From Belliella buryatensis (GTDB taxonomy: Bacteria; Bacteroidota; Bacteroidia; Cytophagales; Cyclobacteriaceae), in the NCBI RefSeq assembly GCF_900188245.1, contig NZ_FZOK01000011.1, forward strand, positions 62,001 through 126,000: 64,000 nucleotides of DNA, read 5' to 3'. Made by a program: the position numbers and the translations under genes. A model generated the notes under the pieces. The model was not told the DNA's origin. It searched no databases and saw only the letters and a list, made by a program, of their open reading frames with translations. Each line of letters opens with the position of its first letter. Position 1 is the first letter of the stretch. Positions 1-8,367 of this stretch are shown piece by piece.

Positions 1-1366
1 GGGCAACTTCTTTTTGCTCTGATACCCATTTTCCATAAGCTCTATTGTTTTCAGAAATTTCAGACAAATACCTTGTCCTAGCTGGAGGAATGATATATAT
101 CTTTTCTGACATTTCACCAGTGACTTCAAACGAAGTCTTCAAGTCAACTCCAGTTTTTTCCACTAATTTATTGATGATTGCCTTGTACAGGCTATTCATC
201 CCAGGGTCATTGAATTGAGAAGCAATGGTCCCGAATACTGGTATATCCTCGTCAGCGATTTCCCAAAGGTTGTGATTACGTTTATATTGTTTTTTGACAT
301 CTCTAAGTGCATCCTGAGCACCTCTTTTATCGAACTTATTCAATGCAATCACATCTGCAAAATCCAACATATCGATTTTCTCCAACTGCGTAGCAGCACC
401 ATATTCGGGAGTCATCACATAGAGTGACATGTCAGAATGCTCAATGATTTCAGTATCAGACTGACCTATTCCGGAAGTTTCCAGAACAATCAGATCAAAA
501 TTTGCTGCCTTCACAATGTCAACGGCATCCTGCACATACTTTGAAAGTGCCAAGTTGGATTGTCTTGTAGCCAAAGACCGCATGTAGATATTTGGATGAT
601 TGATGGCATTCATTCGAATTCTATCTCCTAATAATGCTCCACCTGTTTTCCTTTTGGATGGATCTACAGAGATGATGGCCATATTCTTATCCTTGAAATC
701 AATCAAAAATCTCCTAACCAACTCATCCACCAAAGAAGACTTCCCAGCACCGCCTGTCCCTGTGATTCCAAGCACAGGTGTCTTGCTCTCACTAGCCATT
801 TTTCTAATCTGTGCCAAAAGCTCTTTGCTTTCCTCAGGAAAATTCTCAGCAGCAGAAATCAACCTACCCAATTCCTTCTTATTAGTCTTATCCAAACTTT
901 CAAGTCCCTTGTGACTGTCACCTACTGGAAAGTCCGATTTTTGTACCAGATCATTGATCATCCCTTGCAAACCCATGGATCTTCCATCATCAGGGGCATA
1001 GATTCTGGTAATGCCATACTGATGCAATTCCTTGATTTCTTCAGGGAGAATTGTACCTCCTCCTCCACCAAAAATCTTGATATGCCCTGCTCCTTTTTCT
1101 TGAAGTAAATCATACATGTATTTGAAAAATTCCACATGACCACCTTGGTAAGAGGTAATGGCAATAGCCTGTACATCTTCTTGGATCGCACAGTCTACGA
1201 TTTCCTGAACTGACCTATTGTGCCCTAAATGGATCACCTCACAACCTGTAGCTTGGATGATCCTACGCATGATATTGATGGCAGCGTCATGGCCATCAAA
1301 TAAGGACGCAGCAGTGACAATTCTAATGTGGTTTTGTGGTTTATAAATCTCTGAAGTAACTGACAT
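1..1366 (-). CDS. icmF: Fused isobutyryl-CoA mutase/G-protein chaperone, 5' part (truncated by window edge)
   Basis: The reading frame opens at the ATG complementary to 1364-1366 and runs off the left edge, so only about 455 N-terminal residues are visible. The first ~130 residues form a cobalamin-binding domain with SLFDGHDAA (the DxHxxG-type loop, with the final Gly replaced by Ala). A MeaB/ArgK-like GTPase domain follows, with Walker [10 protein letters not shown] near residue 200, then the start of the mutase part. The order B12 domain, GTPase, mutase is that of IcmF, which interconverts isobutyryl-CoA and n-butyryl-CoA (some members act on pivalyl- or isovaleryl-CoA) using adenosylcobalamin. 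The substrate cannot be decided without the missing C-terminal half. The divergent neighbour is the M50 protease. Confidence 0.85.
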   Translation of the reverse strand, partial: MSVTSEIYKPQNHIRIVTAASLFDGHDAAINIMRRIIQATGCEVIHLGHNRSVQEIVDCAIQEDVQAIAITSYQGGHVEFFKYMYDLLQEKGAGHIKIFGGGGGTILPEEIKELHQYGITRIYAPDDGRSMGLQGMINDLVQKSDFPVGDSHKGLESLDKTNKKELGRLISAAENFPEESKELLAQIRKMASESKTPVLGITGTGGAGKSSLVDELVRRFLIDFKDKNMAIISVDPSKRKTGGALLGDRIRMNAINHPNIYMRSLATRQSNLALSKYVQDAVDIVKAANFDLIVLETSGIGQSDTEIIEHSDMSLYVMTPEYGAATQLEKIDMLDFADVIALNKFDKRGAQDALRDVKKQYKRNHNLWEIADEDIPVFGTIASQFNDPGMNSLYKAIINKLVEKTGVDLKTSFEVTGEMSEKIYIIPPARTRYLSEISENNRAYGKWVSEQKEVA

Positions 1367-1714
1367 ATCAATGAATTGGGTTTATTTCTACTTGATCAAA
1401 AACTATTGTAGCTTTCGTTTTAATACTTTTTGAATGTGCTTGCGAATATAAGAAAAATAGAAGACTCAATCAGTATGGCGGCACAAGGATTTCGAAATAT
1501 TATTCTGAATAAGTGATTCATTGCCTGAGGATTCCAAAAACAAAACAAATAATGCAAAGTCATTCAAAACAAAACATAATATTTTAAGAATAAGTGAAAT
1601 CAGCTTATTAACTGATTTTTGTCATGAAAATCACACTTGAATTGGGCGTACTTTGTGCAAAGAAAAATTCTAATGCTTATCTTAAAGATTCATTAGGAAA
1701 TAAATCTAAGCACC
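1367..1714. other. Divergent intergenic region
   Basis: About 350 bases between icmF (leftward) and the M50 protease (rightward). It is AT-rich and must hold both promoters, but I find no exact -33/-7 pair. Two overlapping, mutually exclusive hairpins can be drawn: AATAAG/CTTATT (1589-1609) and AAATCAG/CTGATTT (1597-1618). An open frame at 1624-1893 overlaps the real gene in another frame and looks like chance. Confidence 0.5.
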
Positions 1715-2797
1715 ATGAAGCTATCCCTCTATCTAGGCACCTACAAGCGTGTAAAAGTATTTATCCACTGGACTTTTTCTTTGCTTTTACTCTGGATTAT
1801 TATTTCAAATCTAAGGAACAACACTCCTGTAGAAGATATTTTATGGACTATTTTATTTGTATTCGGTCTTTTCTTCTGTGTGATTCTCCATGAATTTGGA
1901 CATGCACTTGCTGCCCAGAAATATGGCATAGACACAAGGGACATCACCTTACTCCCTATCGGAGGCCTTGCGAGGCTCGAAAAAATCCCTGAAGAGCCAA
2001 AGCAAGAACTATGGGTTGCAATAGCTGGACCTCTAGTGAATATCGGGATTTTTGTTATCCTCTCAATAATCCTAGCTTTTACAGGGTATGACCTTGAGCG
2101 TTTAGAAAATCTGAATATCAATGGAAGTACCATGATTCTTTATTTGGCGTCAGCCAATTTAATCCTTGCGCTTTTCAATATGCTCCCCGCATTTCCTATG
2201 GATGGAGGAAGAGTTTTAAGAGCATTTCTAGCCATAAGACTACCTAGAGCCAAAGCGACTCGAATTGCTGGAAGCATAGGTCAACTTTTAGCTATTGCTT
2301 TTGTATTCTACGGACTGTTCAATAACCCCATCTTGGTTTTGATAGGCATCTTCATTTTCCTTGGGGCTGCTGCCGAGGTGAACCATACATCGCAAGCTAG
2401 CTTTTTGAAAGGTTTTAAGGTAAAAGATGCCATGATGCTTAAATTTCAAATCTTAGCTTATGATGCCCCCTTATCTAAAGCCACAGAAAAACTACTGGAT
2501 AGTCAAGCGACACATTTTGTAGTAGTCAAAGATGATGTGGCTGTGGGCACGCTGAGTAAAGATCAAATCATACAAGGACTAAAAGTGGGTGGACCAAACC
2601 TGAAAATTGAAGAAGTAACGGACTTCAATCCATTCAAGATAGAAACAGAAGAATCGCTAGAAGAAGCATGGCGAAATATGATGACCAAGCAAAGAAAGGT
2701 AGCCTTTGTGATCGAAAACGGCCACTTTTTAGGCATTCTCGATCAGGAAAATATCACTGAATTTATTCTAGTAAAATCTGCGCTTTCTAATGATTGA
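1715..2797 (+). CDS. Site-2 protease family (M50) membrane metalloprotease with CBS pair
   Basis: A 360-residue polytopic membrane protein. The zinc-binding HEFGH lies at residues 59-63 inside a membrane segment, and the third ligand is Asp163 in PMDGGR, both hallmarks of M50/S2P intramembrane proteases. Residues ~235-355 form two CBS modules, which usually bind adenosyl ligands and could gate the protease. The substrate is unknown; family members cleave anti-sigma factors or membrane-protein fragments. The stop overlaps the start of the following P-type ATPase by 8 bases, so the two are very probably translationally coupled. Confidence 0.88.
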   Translation: MKLSLYLGTYKRVKVFIHWTFSLLLLWIIISNLRNNTPVEDILWTILFVFGLFFCVILHEFGHALAAQKYGIDTRDITLLPIGGLARLEKIPEEPKQELWVAIAGPLVNIGIFVILSIILAFTGYDLERLENLNINGSTMILYLASANLILALFNMLPAFPMDGGRVLRAFLAIRLPRAKATRIAGSIGQLLAIAFVFYGLFNNPILVLIGIFIFLGAAAEVNHTSQASFLKGFKVKDAMMLKFQILAYDAPLSKATEKLLDSQATHFVVVKDDVAVGTLSKDQIIQGLKVGGPNLKIEEVTDFNPFKIETEESLEEAWRNMMTKQRKVAFVIENGHFLGILDQENITEFILVKSALSND

Positions 2798-5438
2798 GAC
2801 AATTAAAGACCCTTATTTAAAACCAGCAGAAGAAATTCTAGAGGGATTAAAATCAAGTACCGAAGGGTTAACTGATGCAGAAGCTAGTTTGCGGCTTGCC
2901 AAATTTGGTAAAAACAGTCTTCCAGATCCAGCAAAAAAATCACTATTGAAGCTAATCATCAAGCAATTCAACCATTTGATGGTTTACATCTTGCTGATTG
3001 CCGCTGGTATCTCCTATGCCACTGCGCATTATATTGATGTCTATGTGATACTGGGTATCATCCTGATCAACGCCATCATAGGATTTGTCCAAGAATACAA
3101 AGCAGAGGGTGCCTTAGCAGCAATGAAAGGGCTGTTGGTTCCGAAATGCAAGGTTATTAGAAATGGCAATTTAATCAGCATCAACTCAGAGGAATTAGTC
3201 ACTGGAGATATTATTGCCTTGGAAGAGGGAGATATTGTTCCAGCCGATGCACGGATCATTTACGAGAAAAATGCAAGGACAGCAGAAGCTTCCCTGACCG
3301 GAGAGGCTGTTCCTGTTCAGAAATCAGAAAAGCAACACTTAGAGGCATGCGGATTTTCAGACCAGAAAAACATGGTTTGGAAGAGTACATTCGTAGCCAG
3401 TGGTAGTATCAGAGCTGTGGTCACCTCTACTGGATTAGGTACTCAGATAGGGCAAATTGCCTCAAGCTTGAAGAATATTCTTCCTAAGAAGACAAACTTC
3501 CAAAATAAGACTGACAAGCTAGCGCTTCAGATGGCCTATTTAGCAATTGGGAGTGCACTTATTTTATTTGTGGTTGGCTACTTTGTGTTAGAAGTAGAGA
3601 CTAGTGAGCTACTTTTAATTTCAATTGCAGCTTTGGTATCCGCTATTCCTGAAGGCTTGCCGGCCGTACTTTCTATTGTCTTAGCAGTAGGTTCCTATAG
3701 GATGTCTCAAAAAAATGCCATCATCCGCGAAATGACAGCTACAGAAAGTCTGGGATCAGTCAGCACCATCATCACTGACAAGACCGGAACCCTCACTCAG
3801 AACACCATGACCATCAAGAAAATCTGGGGCTTGGGCAAATCTGATATTGAAGTAAGTGGTGAAGGCTGGGATAGTGAAGGTGAATTTGTCGGTCAACAGA
3901 AAGACATCAATTCGCTTAAGGATTTAATTGAAATTGCCGCCCATTGTCATCAAAGTAGTATACAGGTAAAAGAAAATAATCAAGTTGCAGTTATAGGGGA
4001 TCCTACAGAGGCTGCTTTTCTGGTTTTGGCCAATAAGGCTGGTGAACAAAAAAAATTCAAAATCATCGAAGATATTGCTTTTAGCTCTGAGCTCAAGTAC
4101 CGGTCTACCTTAATTAATAAAGATAATGATGAAATCCGTTTTTATATAGGAGCCCCAGAACCTATTTTAGACAGGTGTAATTTTTTTCTAGATGAAAATG
4201 GCATTAGCCAAGAGTTAGACGAAATATCAAAGTCAAAAATCCAAGATAAGATTCAGACATGGTCCAGAGATAGCTTCAGGGTATTAGCTTTGGCTAGAAA
4301 AACGGGAGCAAACTTGGAAAAAGATGAATTACTTGAATTTGTGGGAATTGTTGGAATGATGGATCCTCCGAGACCCGAGGTAATTCCGGCTGTAGCTTCC
4401 TGCCATCAAGCAGGGATCAGAGTCATCATGGCGACTGGTGACCATGCTAGTACAGCGCTTTCCATTGCAATGAAAGTAGGGATTGCCAGAAAAGGTAGAG
4501 ATCTTGTATACACCGACTCACAACTTCAGGCTATGTCAGAAGAAGAGTTCAAGATCGCTGTTCAAAATGCAGATGTTTTTTCTAGATTGACACCTTTGAT
4601 GAAGTTGAAGATAGCCAAGGCACTCCAAGCTGAAGGGGAGCTTGTTGCGATGACAGGTGATGGTGTCAATGATGCTCCAGCCTTGAAGCAAGCGGATATT
4701 GGCATAGCCATGGGTATCATGGGGACAGATGTGGCAAAAGATGCTTCATTGATGGTCTTAGCAGATGACAATTTCTCTACCATTGTCCATGCAATAGAAC
4801 AAGGGAGAATCGTATTCAACAATGCAAGGAGAACAAGCTTCTTCTTGATCACAACCAATTTCGCGGAAATATTAACCTTGATCACTTCGATTTCGTTTGG
4901 TCTACCTTTACCGTTGACAGCTACGCAGATACTTTGGATCAATATCGTTACGGATGGATTTTGCGACAAGGCATTGGCTGCCGAAAAAGGAAAAGGACGT
5001 GAGCTTACTTCCCCTCCAATCAGTCCAAAAGAAAATATTATTAATAAAAACATCATCCCATTTCTTTTGATCAATGCACTCATCATGACTGGTCTGGCGA
5101 TCTTTGCTTTCAAATCCTATCTTCCAATGGGCATAGAAAAAGCCAGAACAATGGTATTCATCGTGATTGCATTTTCACAATTGTTCAATGTCTTCAATAT
5201 GCGGAACCTAGATCAGTCTATTTTCAAAATTGGTCTCTTTAGCAATAAGTGGGTCAATTACGCGCTAATTATATCTATCCTAATTCAAGTTCTGATTATT
5301 GAAGTACCTGTCTTGGCTGCCCTTTTCAACTTCAAAGCAGTCAATCCGATTGAATTCATCACCTGGATTGCCTTATCCTCACTCGTCCTGTGGGCGGGAG
5401 AGCTCTATAAATATTTTAAAAACTACAAAACTAAATAA
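2790..5438 (+). CDS. Cation-translocating P-type ATPase, P2A Ca2+-ATPase-like
   Basis: An 882-residue ion pump with the N-terminal cation-ATPase domain, actuator motif LTGEA (canonical TGES, with Ser to Ala), phosphorylation site DKTGTLTQN near residue 330, and hinge MTGDGVNDAPALKQADIGIA. Calcium-site residues known from SERCA are kept: PEGLP in M4, N and E in NFAEIL of M5, and NIVTD in M6. This supports Ca2+ (or Mn2+) export rather than Na+/K+ exchange. It overlaps the M50 protease by 8 bases and is followed 2 bases later by a CoA transferase, so the three probably form one transcript. Substrate assignment is an inference from motifs. Confidence 0.88.
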   Translation: MIETIKDPYLKPAEEILEGLKSSTEGLTDAEASLRLAKFGKNSLPDPAKKSLLKLIIKQFNHLMVYILLIAAGISYATAHYIDVYVILGIILINAIIGFVQEYKAEGALAAMKGLLVPKCKVIRNGNLISINSEELVTGDIIALEEGDIVPADARIIYEKNARTAEASLTGEAVPVQKSEKQHLEACGFSDQKNMVWKSTFVASGSIRAVVTSTGLGTQIGQIASSLKNILPKKTNFQNKTDKLALQMAYLAIGSALILFVVGYFVLEVETSELLLISIAALVSAIPEGLPAVLSIVLAVGSYRMSQKNAIIREMTATESLGSVSTIITDKTGTLTQNTMTIKKIWGLGKSDIEVSGEGWDSEGEFVGQQKDINSLKDLIEIAAHCHQSSIQVKENNQVAVIGDPTEAAFLVLANKAGEQKKFKIIEDIAFSSELKYRSTLINKDNDEIRFYIGAPEPILDRCNFFLDENGISQELDEISKSKIQDKIQTWSRDSFRVLALARKTGANLEKDELLEFVGIVGMMDPPRPEVIPAVASCHQAGIRVIMATGDHASTALSIAMKVGIARKGRDLVYTDSQLQAMSEEEFKIAVQNADVFSRLTPLMKLKIAKALQAEGELVAMTGDGVNDAPALKQADIGIAMGIMGTDVAKDASLMVLADDNFSTIVHAIEQGRIVFNNARRTSFFLITTNFAEILTLITSISFGLPLPLTATQILWINIVTDGFCDKALAAEKGKGRELTSPPISPKENIINKNIIPFLLINALIMTGLAIFAFKSYLPMGIEKARTMVFIVIAFSQLFNVFNMRNLDQSIFKIGLFSNKWVNYALIISILIQVLIIEVPVLAALFNFKAVNPIEFITWIALSSLVLWAGELYKYFKNYKTK

Positions 5439-5440
5439 AC

Positions 5441-6733
5441 ATGTTCAAGTACATCAGTGCAGCAGAAGCTGTCAAACATATCAAAAGTGACCAAAGAATT
5501 TTTATTCATGGAAGCGCAGCCACACCGACGCATCTGCTTCATGCGCTAGCAGCTCGCAAAGATGAATTACGCAATGTAGAAGTAGTCTCTATCTCCACAT
5601 TGGGAGAGATGCCTCTTGCATCTCCTGATTGTCTTGGTAGCTTCTTTATGAATTCGTTATTTGTATCGGAAAATGTGCGTCAGGCAGTCAATAGCGAACA
5701 AGGTGGCTATGTGCCCATTTTTTTGAGTGAAATAGGTAGGCTCTTCAGAAATGATATCTTACCAATAGATGTAGCGATTCTCAATGTTTCTGAGCCCGAT
5801 GAGCATGGATATTGTTCCTTGGGGGTGTCAGTGGATATTGCAAAACCAGCTATTGAGACTGCCAAACTGATTATAGCTCAAGTCAATAAGCAGATGCCAA
5901 GAACTCATGGAGATGGACACATTCATTTTAGCAGATTTGCAGCTGCTGTAGAAGTAGATGAAGATCTACCTCAAGTAAATTATGGGGATAAAATCGGAGA
6001 AAACGAATTAAAAATCGGTTCATATATCGCCGAATTAATAGAAGATAGAGCTACCCTACAAATGGGAATAGGAGCCATTCCTGATGCTGTCTTGAGGCAA
6101 TTGACAGGGCACAAAGATTTAGGGATTCATACTGAAATGTTCTCAAATGGAGTCATTGAACTCCTGGAATCTGGCGCTATCACCAATGCCTACAAGAAAA
6201 AGCATCCTGGGAAAATTGTAACTTCTTTTGCCATTGGAAATAAAGAAATGTATCAGAAAGTTCATGATAATCCTGTCTTTTCCTTCCATGAAGCAGCTTA
6301 TGTCAATGATACCGCAGTGATTAGAAAAAACCCAAAAGTAGTCTCTATCAACAGTTGCCTAGAACTAGATTTGACAGGTCAGGTTTGTGCAGATTCTATA
6401 GGAAGCTACCACTACTCAGGCGTAGGTGGGCAAATGGACTTTATGCGTGGAGCTGCTTTATCTGAAGGTGGTAAGCCGGTGATGGCACTGTCCGCTGCTA
6501 CAAGAAGAGGAGCAAGCAAAATCGTCCCATTCCTCAAGCAAGGTGCTGGCGTAGTGACTACCAGAGCTCACATGCACTATGTAGTCACAGAATTTGGAGT
6601 AGCTTACCTCTATGGCAAAAACCTCAGACAGAGAGCCTATGCCCTCATGAATATCGCCCACCCTGACCATAGAGAAGAATTAGAAAGAGCGATCATCGAT
6701 AGATTTGGGAGTTATGTATATCCGGTTAGATAA
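5441..6733 (+). CDS. Acetyl-CoA hydrolase/transferase family protein (4-hydroxybutyrate CoA-transferase-like)
   Basis: A 430-residue cytoplasmic class I CoA-transferase. Features are the N-terminal FIHGSAATP segment, GIHTEMFSNG near residue 227 holding the probable catalytic Glu that carries the CoA thioester, and the C-terminal segments RRGASKIVP and VTEFGVAYL typical of the AcH/Cat1/Cat2 family. It would move CoA between acetyl-CoA and a short acyl or hydroxyacyl acid; the exact acid cannot be read. It starts 2 bases after the P-type ATPase and ends at a bidirectional terminator. With icmF and scoAB nearby, it fits short-chain acyl-CoA metabolism. Confidence 0.85.
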   Translation: MFKYISAAEAVKHIKSDQRIFIHGSAATPTHLLHALAARKDELRNVEVVSISTLGEMPLASPDCLGSFFMNSLFVSENVRQAVNSEQGGYVPIFLSEIGRLFRNDILPIDVAILNVSEPDEHGYCSLGVSVDIAKPAIETAKLIIAQVNKQMPRTHGDGHIHFSRFAAAVEVDEDLPQVNYGDKIGENELKIGSYIAELIEDRATLQMGIGAIPDAVLRQLTGHKDLGIHTEMFSNGVIELLESGAITNAYKKKHPGKIVTSFAIGNKEMYQKVHDNPVFSFHEAAYVNDTAVIRKNPKVVSINSCLELDLTGQVCADSIGSYHYSGVGGQMDFMRGAALSEGGKPVMALSAATRRGASKIVPFLKQGAGVVTTRAHMHYVVTEFGVAYLYGKNLRQRAYALMNIAHPDHREELERAIIDRFGSYVYPVR

Positions 6734-6840
6734 GGATTTGAATCGCTTGTTCCGAGTGTCGAAATTAGAAAATTCAAAAATTAGAAAATTTGAAGATTGA
6801 GTCTGTCTCGAAAAGATTTATCATAGAGAAAAAGTAAAAA

Positions 6841-6866
6841 ACCACCCAATTTGGGTGGTTTTTTTA
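6841..6866. terminator. Bidirectional intrinsic terminator
   Basis: A 9-bp perfect stem ACCACCCAA/TTGGGTGGT around one base (6841-6859), with an A run before it and a T run after it. It lies between the convergent CoA-transferase and SGNH-lipoprotein genes and can serve both strands. Confidence 0.85.
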
Positions 6867-6890
6867 ATTGATTAAAACTTTGATTTGGAG

Positions 6891-8354
6891 TTATCTTGGA
6901 AGATCATTCCCTATATATTCATTAGGATTTGCTCTTGGGATATTTGCACCCCACTTTTGATTAATTTGATCGATGAAGAGGTTAGCCACAAAAGCATGCG
7001 CTCTTGCATTAGGGTGAACACCATCTAGAGAAAACCCACCATTAGGAGGAATAATAGAAGCAGTAAGTCCAACACCACCTGAAGACACTTGACCTTGCAG
7101 GACTCTATCAAGTAGATTGTTTACATCTACCAAAACTAGTCTATCACTATTCGCTTGTACAGCAGCATTGATAAAGCCATTAAAAGCTGTGATTTTATCT
7201 CTGATTTCAAGTTGTTCCTCAGGAGTCAAAACAAATTGATCCTCTACTGGGAAGCTTATACCTCTGATCAAGGCTGGATTTCCACCAACTGGCTGACCTA
7301 ATGCTTGAGACAAGGGTAGTGTAGCTCTATCTGTAGATTTACTTTGTCTGATAGAAGGAAGACCAAGTGCAGACAGATCTGTCAAAAACTCATCCTCCAT
7401 CACAAAGCCATTCTGACCAGCTTGGAATTGTATTTTTCTTCTTTGTTCTTCTTCCGCTGTAATTAAATTCCCAGCTCTGGCCATGGCCAATCCACCATTA
7501 TAAACAGCATAACCTTGATTGGCTTGATCAGCCTGTGCTTGACTCAGTGGCAATGCATTCCAAGGAACTAGTGTGAAATATGGCAATACCGCCAAACTTG
7601 GAATATTTGCTACCGCTCCTTTTGCATTAGGATTCGCTGCGAGCATAGCTCCCAAAGCTGCACCCAATCTTTGTTGAAAATCTGAATTTGAGGTCAATAT
7701 AGCAGGATTGGAAGCCCCACCAGTTGCATAACCTAGCACGTCATTATTTCCTAACCAGAAAGTAAAGAAAGTACCACCATTAGCCAAGGCCGCAGCAGCA
7801 TCACCGATTACAGTAGAAGTACCTGGATTGGATGCAAACCTTTCATAAAGCCTGTTATAAGCAGGGTTAGCGGGTGAAGCCGGCCCTCCAGTCTGAGGAA
7901 TCAATGCAGTGAGCAAAGTAATCCCAGGTACACCGAAGTTATTCAAAGTAGCTTTATTACCTGTAAAGTCACCAGGCAAATCTCCTGCTCCTATAGGCGC
8001 TGGGCCTGTAGCCCCTGTTTGTGGATTGACAGTAAGAACCAATCTACCCAAAGGACCTTGAGGTCCCATTTGAAAGAAACCATTAACTGAGTTGATATTA
8101 GGTACATTGAAGTCCCCACCTCCCACCGCTCTTGCTTGCTCAGCAAGAATCACTGCAAAAGAATTCTGTTGCCCCCTATTATAGAGAGCCCCATCCATAA
8201 ATCCTGCTGTGAGGGAATTGCCCACGGAAACTATCTTGGTCAAATCAGCCGAACCGAAGGTTGGCTCATCAATCTGCGGCTCTGGAAATTCATAGGTACA
8301 TGCCGCAAATGCGCCCAGTACCAGTAAGAGTAATAATTTATTGATATATTTCAT
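6891..8354 (-). CDS. SGNH/GDSL hydrolase family lipoprotein
   Basis: A 487-residue exported lipoprotein: hydrophobic signal ending FAAC (Cys19), then block I VGNSLTAG with the probable nucleophile Ser47, GNND in the middle, and DGVHPNARAH near the C-terminus supplying the Asp/His pair. These are the catalytic blocks of SGNH esterases/lipases, with GNS in place of GDS. It is likely anchored in the outer membrane. It begins 13 bases after a TonB-dependent receptor on the same strand, so the two are probably co-transcribed. An esterase feeding products to the receptor is a reasonable inference; the substrate is unknown. Confidence 0.85.
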   Translation of the reverse strand: MKYINKLLLLLVLGAFAACTYEFPEPQIDEPTFGSADLTKIVSVGNSLTAGFMDGALYNRGQQNSFAVILAEQARAVGGGDFNVPNINSVNGFFQMGPQGPLGRLVLTVNPQTGATGPAPIGAGDLPGDFTGNKATLNNFGVPGITLLTALIPQTGGPASPANPAYNRLYERFASNPGTSTVIGDAAAALANGGTFFTFWLGNNDVLGYATGGASNPAILTSNSDFQQRLGAALGAMLAANPNAKGAVANIPSLAVLPYFTLVPWNALPLSQAQADQANQGYAVYNGGLAMARAGNLITAEEEQRRKIQFQAGQNGFVMEDEFLTDLSALGLPSIRQSKSTDRATLPLSQALGQPVGGNPALIRGISFPVEDQFVLTPEEQLEIRDKITAFNGFINAAVQANSDRLVLVDVNNLLDRVLQGQVSSGGVGLTASIIPPNGGFSLDGVHPNARAHAFVANLFIDQINQKWGANIPRANPNEYIGNDLPR

Positions 8355-8367
8355 TTTAGCCGATTTT

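Noticed and set aside
1624-1893. Open frame overlapping the start of the M50 protease gene
   Set aside because: It runs in another frame through the well-supported protease and shows no family features.
4562-5113. 183-codon open frame antisense to the P-type ATPase
   Set aside because: Shadow of a strongly conserved gene on the other strand; composition follows the ATPase codons.
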